Below are positions 13,101 through 17,231 of a DNA stretch of 17,231 nt, in pieces; the first letter of the stretch is position 1; every line of letters begins with the position of its first letter. Made by a program: the position numbers and the translations under genes. The notes under the pieces were generated by a model. It made no database searches and was not told the DNA's origin. It worked only from the letters and a program-made list of their open reading frames with translations. Origin of the DNA: Candidatus Peregrinibacteria bacterium (GTDB lineage: Bacteria; Patescibacteriota; Gracilibacteria; UBA1369; LOWO2-01-FULL-3); the NCBI GenBank assembly GCA_016186245.1, contig JACPLZ010000040.1:1-17231 (forward strand), given 5' to 3'.

Positions 13101-13263
13101 GGAACCTCTGAAAAACTATCTTGCTGCTGCAAATTGCAAATTTAGGCTGCAAACTTTTCAGTCCTCCTAACTGTATCTCCCTGGATACAAGCTTCGTCGG
13201 TCTTCAAAGTTTTCGCTCTAAATTTGCAATTTTCGTTACGCAACATAGTTTTTCAGGGGTTCC
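13101..13263. repeat. 163-bp long imperfect inverted repeat between tig and the small membrane gene
   Basis: Outer arms of 19 bp (13101-13119, starting GGAACCTCTGAAAAA, and 13245-13263) pair with one mismatch. Inner arms of 15 bp (13131-13145 AAATTGCAAATTTAG and 13218-13232) are perfect. A central hairpin, TGTATC-TCCCTG-GATACA (13172-13189), lies between them. The whole can fold into one long hairpin or cruciform. The right end overlaps the last codons and TGA stop of tig. Size and structure resemble a MITE or large palindromic repeat; no transposase is present. Confidence 0.85.
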
Positions 13264-14530
13264 TTAAAACTTTAGCAAATAACTTGTTAAGCGACAATCT
13301 GTTTGTGAGCTGATTTTTCATACCGCCGCTTTCGAAGTCTTTCTGGATTTTGGCATGCTGATCGGCGGGATAAAATGACTTGATTTTCTCCAGCTCATCG
13401 GAAAGATCCTGATCGGTTACTTCAATTTTTTCTTCCTTCAGCAGAAACTGCAAAGCAAGGCGGATTTTAATTCTTCTTTCGGCTTCGCCGCGATATTTTT
13501 TTAATAATTCTTCTTCTGTTGTTTTTGCCTGTTCGAGAAATTTCGCAAACTCGTGGCCTTTTTTCTCAATGTCATCTTTCATATCTTCCAAAATTGAGGC
13601 GCTTTCCTCTTCTATAAGGGATTCCGGCAATTCCACTTTCATTTTTTTCAGCACCGCTTCCAGATATTCATTTTCCTGTTTTGTCTTTGCTTCTTCCTCT
13701 TTGCGTGATTTTATATTTTTGGAAATTTCTTCTCTAAATTCAGCAAGCGGCTGTTTTTTCCCTGTCATTTTTTCTATAAGAGCCTCATCAATTTCCGGCG
13801 CATGGGGCTCTTCGATCCTCTTCATTTCGACCTTGAAATGCAATTTCTTCTCGCGAAAACTTTCCTTGGCATAATTTTTGGGAAATTTGATATCGAATTC
13901 TTTTTTCTCATCTTTTTTCATACCGACGAGCTCATCCTCAAACCCTGGAACAAGCGTATTATCGCCGATAATTACCGGGTGATTGGTACTTTTTGTATTG
14001 GGAACGGCAGCTCCATGTTCATCAAAACCTTCAAAATCGATCTCTACTCTATCCCTTTTTTTGGCTGCACGATCAACATCTGTGTAGGTAGTGCCGTATT
14101 TTTTCATATCGTTTAGGACTTCCTCGATTTCATCCGGCTTGACTTTTACGTATTCGAGTTTAACTTTTATCGATTTGTGATCTTTGATTTCAACTTCCGG
14201 AAGAATGGCTACAGTTGCGGTAAAAGTCAGTGGAGTTTCGCTTTCCACTTTAATTTTTGGACGGGAAACCACCTGGATTTTTTCTTTGATTGCTATGTCG
14301 GCGTAGGTATTTTGGATAGCAAGCTGATGGGCGTGAGCGGTGATGAGCTTTTTATCAACATATTGCTCGAGGATGTGAGGCGGCACATTGCCAGGCCTGA
14401 AGCCCTTAATCTGATAATCGCGGGAAATTTCCTCAGCGGCCTTTTTATAAAAAATCTGGATTTTTTCGTCCGGGACAGTGATTTTTATTTCCACCTCTGA
14501 TTTTGGGAGCTTTTTGATTGCGTAATCCAT
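13253..14530 (-). CDS. tig: Trigger factor (ribosome-associated chaperone, peptidyl-prolyl isomerase)
   Basis: Trigger factor binds near the ribosomal exit tunnel and shields nascent chains. In 425 residues it has the N-terminal ribosome-binding domain (1-145), with signature GFRPGNVP at 43-50 (E. coli GFRKGKVP; the second Lys is Asn here), a FKBP-type isomerase domain (about 150-245, with VEIDFEGFDEHGAAV and PGFEDELVGMKKDEKKEFDIKFP), and the helical C-terminal chaperone arms (about 250-425). The length is normal. No Shine-Dalgarno is visible; a TAACAT at 14536-14541 (minus) could be a -10 box for a leaderless mRNA but has no good -35. The last codons and stop (RNP, TGA) lie inside the end of the 163-bp inverted repeat, so the extreme C-terminus may be repeat-derived. 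Confidence 0.96.
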   Translation of the reverse strand: MDYAIKKLPKSEVEIKITVPDEKIQIFYKKAAEEISRDYQIKGFRPGNVPPHILEQYVDKKLITAHAHQLAIQNTYADIAIKEKIQVVSRPKIKVESETPLTFTATVAILPEVEIKDHKSIKVKLEYVKVKPDEIEEVLNDMKKYGTTYTDVDRAAKKRDRVEIDFEGFDEHGAAVPNTKSTNHPVIIGDNTLVPGFEDELVGMKKDEKKEFDIKFPKNYAKESFREKKLHFKVEMKRIEEPHAPEIDEALIEKMTGKKQPLAEFREEISKNIKSRKEEEAKTKQENEYLEAVLKKMKVELPESLIEEESASILEDMKDDIEKKGHEFAKFLEQAKTTEEELLKKYRGEAERRIKIRLALQFLLKEEKIEVTDQDLSDELEKIKSFYPADQHAKIQKDFESGGMKNQLTNRLSLNKLFAKVLRNP

Positions 14531-14596
14531 ATTTTATGTTACTATTACGGTCTGCGATTTCTGGGAAAGATTACAGGCAAAAAAATCGTTTGGCAA

Positions 14597-14625
14597 TTGT
14601 TTTTTAGTGGTAATTCTGATACAAT
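14597..14625 (+). promoter_or_regulatory. Predicted promoter of the coiled-coil gene
   Basis: TTGTTT (14597-14602), 17 bp, TACAAT (14620-14625) with TG just upstream (extended -10). The expected start, about 14632, leaves an 8-nt leader. AGGTGA at 14627-14632 looks like a Shine-Dalgarno at correct spacing but would be largely outside that transcript. Confidence 0.45.
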
Positions 14626-14639
14626 TAGGTGATAATTTT

Positions 14640-17231
14640 ATGGCAGAATCATCGGCAAAAAAATTGGCGGCTCAAAGGGAAGAATTGGAGAGCAAAGGAT
14701 CGAAGGCTGTAGAGGCTCTTTTTGAGGCAAATGAGAGTGTCGTTGATCTGGATGCGGCTGAAAGGATCGGTCTTATTTCTGCTGAAACACGGGCTAAAAT
14801 TGAAGCGAATTTTGGTCTGGGTGAGGCTCGGGAAATTTTTGGGCGAATTCTTAATAAGGAAAAGGAGCGCGGCAAAACTGATCCTGAGGCTTTTAAGAGA
14901 GCTTTTGAGGCGATGTATGGAAAATTTGTGCTGGAGGAGAGAGATGTGGCGGATGTGGAAAGTCCAGATGGTTCTCTAATTACTGTTTTGCGTAAAGTGT
15001 TGAAATTTCCGGTGGAAGAAAAAGATGGTCAGCTTACGATCGCCGGTAGACCGGAGTTGCAAGCTGCTGCCAAGCGTTTGAGGATGCTCCAGGCTGAGTC
15101 TGGTGCGGAACTGGAGATAGGAGATCTGATGATTGCAAATAGGCAGGAGCAGGGCGATGCAAATAATGCTGTGGAAAGACTTAAAAAAGAGTTGGATGCT
15201 TTGGAATATGCGGCAGAGAAAGGAAAGGAAATTAAACCTGCCGGATTGAAAGATTTGAGGATTGATCTTGAATTGAAGTACGGCAAGACCCAAAAGACGA
15301 GGGAGGCGCTGGATAGTTTGAATGGTCCAAAAAACAAACAATTGAGAGAAGAGGTTGACAGATTAGCTCTCATAGAAGCATTCTTTTCCGATGCGGCAAA
15401 TAAACTGGCCGATCAATTGGATGGTCTGGCTACAGAATTAGAGGCAAAAGGCGCAAAGGATGAAGCAAAAGGTATCCGAGATGTCGCGGAAAAGATCAAA
15501 AATCTGATGAGAACAAGACCCCTGGATGTTGAGACCTGGAAAAATTTTCTGAAAAATGATCTTAGTGTTCAAGTAAGTTTTTTAACTTCTAGAAAATGCA
15601 GAAAAATCTTGGGGGCAAGCGATAAACAAGATGAGCTGAAAAAATCCTTTGGATTTGTAAAAGAAAATCTCGATGGTGTTGGAAAATTTAATACCGCAAA
15701 GGGTCAATTGAACGCTGCTGGAAAGAAAATTTCCGATCTTGAGGCTGAGCAAATACGTAGTGAAAATGATGAGTTTGAGGTAAAGATGGAAGTACTTTAT
15801 ACACTGGGAGAGTTTGATAGAGATGTTCAGGAGTATCTGTTGGATAAGGTGCCTAATGAAATCAATGAGAGGATTAAGGCGTACTTGGAGAATTTTTCAA
15901 AAAATATTGTTTATGACAGTGCAAATGTTTCAGCGGAAAATGTTTTGGGGTTCTTGAAAAATGATTACCAGGTGTTTGTTGCTTATCTTGATGAGGCGCT
16001 TACAACTGCCGTCCGTGAAAAAAACCATGAGAGAAATGATGCCGAGGATAAATTAAGTAAATTGGCCGAAAAAGGTAAAAGGATTGGTGGTTTCAAAGCC
16101 GGAAGCGCGACCGTGGAAAATATTTTGAAAGATGCTTTTGCTGGAGTTGATCCTCTGAAAATTCTCGAGCTGGAGCGTGAACATACGGAGGTGCAGGCTA
16201 AGGAAGAAGCTTTGACCGAACATTATAAATATTTTTCAGGGAAAGAATCCGCGGGGATTCATGGAAAATTTTTGGCAATTGAAGACAGTGTCGTAACAAG
16301 TGGAGAAGTTAGGAAAAAAGAAGCGGATTTTAAAAAGGCTGAAGCCGATAAAACCAGGTTGGATCAACTGAAAGATACTTTTTCGGAGGCAAAAGTTTCT
16401 TCGCTGCTTGATTTGTTCCGGGAATTTGATGCCCTGAAGGATAGTTATCTACCGATGGAGGATAGAAAAAATTTAGATGCCACAATTACCGCAAAATCAA
16501 GTTCAATTTCTATTATGGAAAAGGAGCTTGAAGCTGAATTCACCGCAAAAAAGAAACAAAAATCCGGAGAGGAAATTGGCCAAGATTCCTCTAATTATCA
16601 GCAGAGAATCGAACAGTTAAGAAAAAATCTTGAAAAGGATATAGAGGCGCTGGAAAAACTCAAAAAACAGAAAGCCGATTGGGATAAATTTAAAGAGCTT
16701 GCAAAAAAGTTGCGTACTGAATTGCAGCGTTACTGCAGGGAATATCTGGCTTCATTTGAATTGATACCTGATGATCAGCATAAAAAGATCATTGAACAAA
16801 AGAAGAGGACGCTTGATGCAATGAATGTGGAAAGTGGATTTAATCCTGAAGAATTAAAGAATGCTTATCAACTGCTGGAACCAGGATTCTCAAAGAGTTT
16901 TGGGGCGGTAAAAGCCAAATTAGAGGACACCGAAATTACTTTAAAAGAAAAGCAAAATTTTGAAGACGCAAAAAGTAAACTGGAAAAGGCAAAAGTTCTC
17001 TATGCGGATTTAAAACCGATCATGGATAGGATCAAGGCTGTAAAAAGCCTTGGAGTAGATATTGAACATGTGGACACCATGGTCGAGGACTTTAAAAAAA
17101 TTAAGATTGATGACATCAATTTTAGCGCTAAAGATTTAACGGAGTTCTACAGCAAATATTTTTCTTTATTACTTGGGGATACTAATGGTAAAAAACATCT
17201 ACTGGAAATGTTTGAAAAACGCATTGCGGAA
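14640..17231 (+). CDS. Very long coiled-coil protein of unknown function, partial
   Basis: From ATG at 14640 the frame stays open for 864 codons to the window edge; I translated it throughout. The protein is soluble-looking (no signal peptide, no membrane helix), very rich in Lys, Glu, Asp, Ala and Leu, and mostly long alpha-helix with heptad-like stretches, for example near residues 165-200, 455-500, 545-590 and 630-700. Less charged segments, possibly globular breaks, lie near residues 310-350 and 420-470. I recognise no SMC-type Walker A, kinase or other catalytic motif in the visible part; the C-terminus is missing. It is divergent from tig, 109 bp away, with its own promoter. It could be structural or part of a larger scaffold; the function is not assignable. 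Confidence 0.85.
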   Translation, partial: MAESSAKKLAAQREELESKGSKAVEALFEANESVVDLDAAERIGLISAETRAKIEANFGLGEAREIFGRILNKEKERGKTDPEAFKRAFEAMYGKFVLEERDVADVESPDGSLITVLRKVLKFPVEEKDGQLTIAGRPELQAAAKRLRMLQAESGAELEIGDLMIANRQEQGDANNAVERLKKELDALEYAAEKGKEIKPAGLKDLRIDLELKYGKTQKTREALDSLNGPKNKQLREEVDRLALIEAFFSDAANKLADQLDGLATELEAKGAKDEAKGIRDVAEKIKNLMRTRPLDVETWKNFLKNDLSVQVSFLTSRKCRKILGASDKQDELKKSFGFVKENLDGVGKFNTAKGQLNAAGKKISDLEAEQIRSENDEFEVKMEVLYTLGEFDRDVQEYLLDKVPNEINERIKAYLENFSKNIVYDSANVSAENVLGFLKNDYQVFVAYLDEALTTAVREKNHERNDAEDKLSKLAEKGKRIGGFKAGSATVENILKDAFAGVDPLKILELEREHTEVQAKEEALTEHYKYFSGKESAGIHGKFLAIEDSVVTSGEVRKKEADFKKAEADKTRLDQLKDTFSEAKVSSLLDLFREFDALKDSYLPMEDRKNLDATITAKSSSISIMEKELEAEFTAKKKQKSGEEIGQDSSNYQQRIEQLRKNLEKDIEALEKLKKQKADWDKFKELAKKLRTELQRYCREYLASFELIPDDQHKKIIEQKKRTLDAMNVESGFNPEELKNAYQLLEPGFSKSFGAVKAKLEDTEITLKEKQNFEDAKSKLEKAKVLYADLKPIMDRIKAVKSLGVDIEHVDTMVEDFKKIKIDDINFSAKDLTEFYSKYFSLLLGDTNGKKHLLEMFEKRIAE

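Noticed and set aside
14627..14632. Shine-Dalgarno AGGTGA for the coiled-coil gene
   Set aside because: The spacing is right, but the predicted transcript begins at about 14632, so it may not be in the mRNA; left undecided and not listed separately.
1..17231. TGA read as glycine (Gracilibacteria/Absconditabacteria code)
   Set aside because: TGA ends proS, rfbA, rnhB, csaB, tig and the cupin at the expected protein ends, so the standard bacterial code applies.

Overview
The window reads as a chromosomal piece of a small-genome bacterium, most likely Candidate Phyla Radiation (Patescibacteria); Peregrinibacteria-like is my guess, not a demonstrated placement. Reasons: compact bacterial housekeeping genes (infB, proS, rplS, rnhB, tig, rmuC) mixed with envelope-sugar genes, almost no Shine-Dalgarno sequences, a winged-helix regulator with a nucleotidyltransferase-like tail of a kind common in CPR genomes, and long unrecognised surface or coiled-coil proteins. 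TGA ends many genes here, so the code is standard (table 11), not the TGA=Gly code of Gracilibacteria/Absconditabacteria.

Layout. Positions 1-3067, minus strand: rmuC, a membrane-anchored CARDB-domain protein, and a left-edge-truncated PilX-like surface protein with a pentanucleotide repeat at its N-terminus. Positions 3146-9958, plus strand: infB, a WxcM/FdtA-type cupin, rfbB, proS, rfbD and rfbA. Three steps of dTDP-L-rhamnose synthesis (RfbA, RfbB, RfbD) are present, but a true RfbC epimerase is absent and the cupin stands near its place. Positions 9986-14530, minus strand: tig, a small two-helix membrane protein, a regulator, rplS, rnhB and a CsaB-type polysaccharide pyruvyl transferase. 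Positions 14640-17231, plus strand: the first 864 codons of a giant coiled-coil protein. No tRNA, rRNA or CRISPR array was seen, and no gene-free stretch exceeds 300 bases.

The main signals worth a second look are these. (1) A 13-copy 5-bp repeat inside the start of the PilX-like gene, with stop codons in both other frames right after it, looks like a phase-variation switch. (2) Palindromic repeats with the core TCGACRRGCTC sit at gene edges and inside rfbD in frame, where they supply a start codon and an internal protein segment; with a neighbouring hairpin repeat they also supply two stop codons. (3) A second repeat family (GGAACCYCTGAAAAA) ends tig and the regulator, forms a 163-bp hairpin, and brackets a two-gene segment. 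(4) Predicted promoters repeatedly place transcription starts 0-8 nt from start codons, suggesting leaderless mRNAs. (5) IF2 appears to lack about 44 residues at the junction of its G domain and domain II.

The genes join translation and protein folding (infB, proS, rplS, tig) with building of the cell surface (rhamnose nucleotide, pyruvylated polysaccharide, pilin-like and CARDB proteins). All assignments come from reading the sequence; no database search was run.
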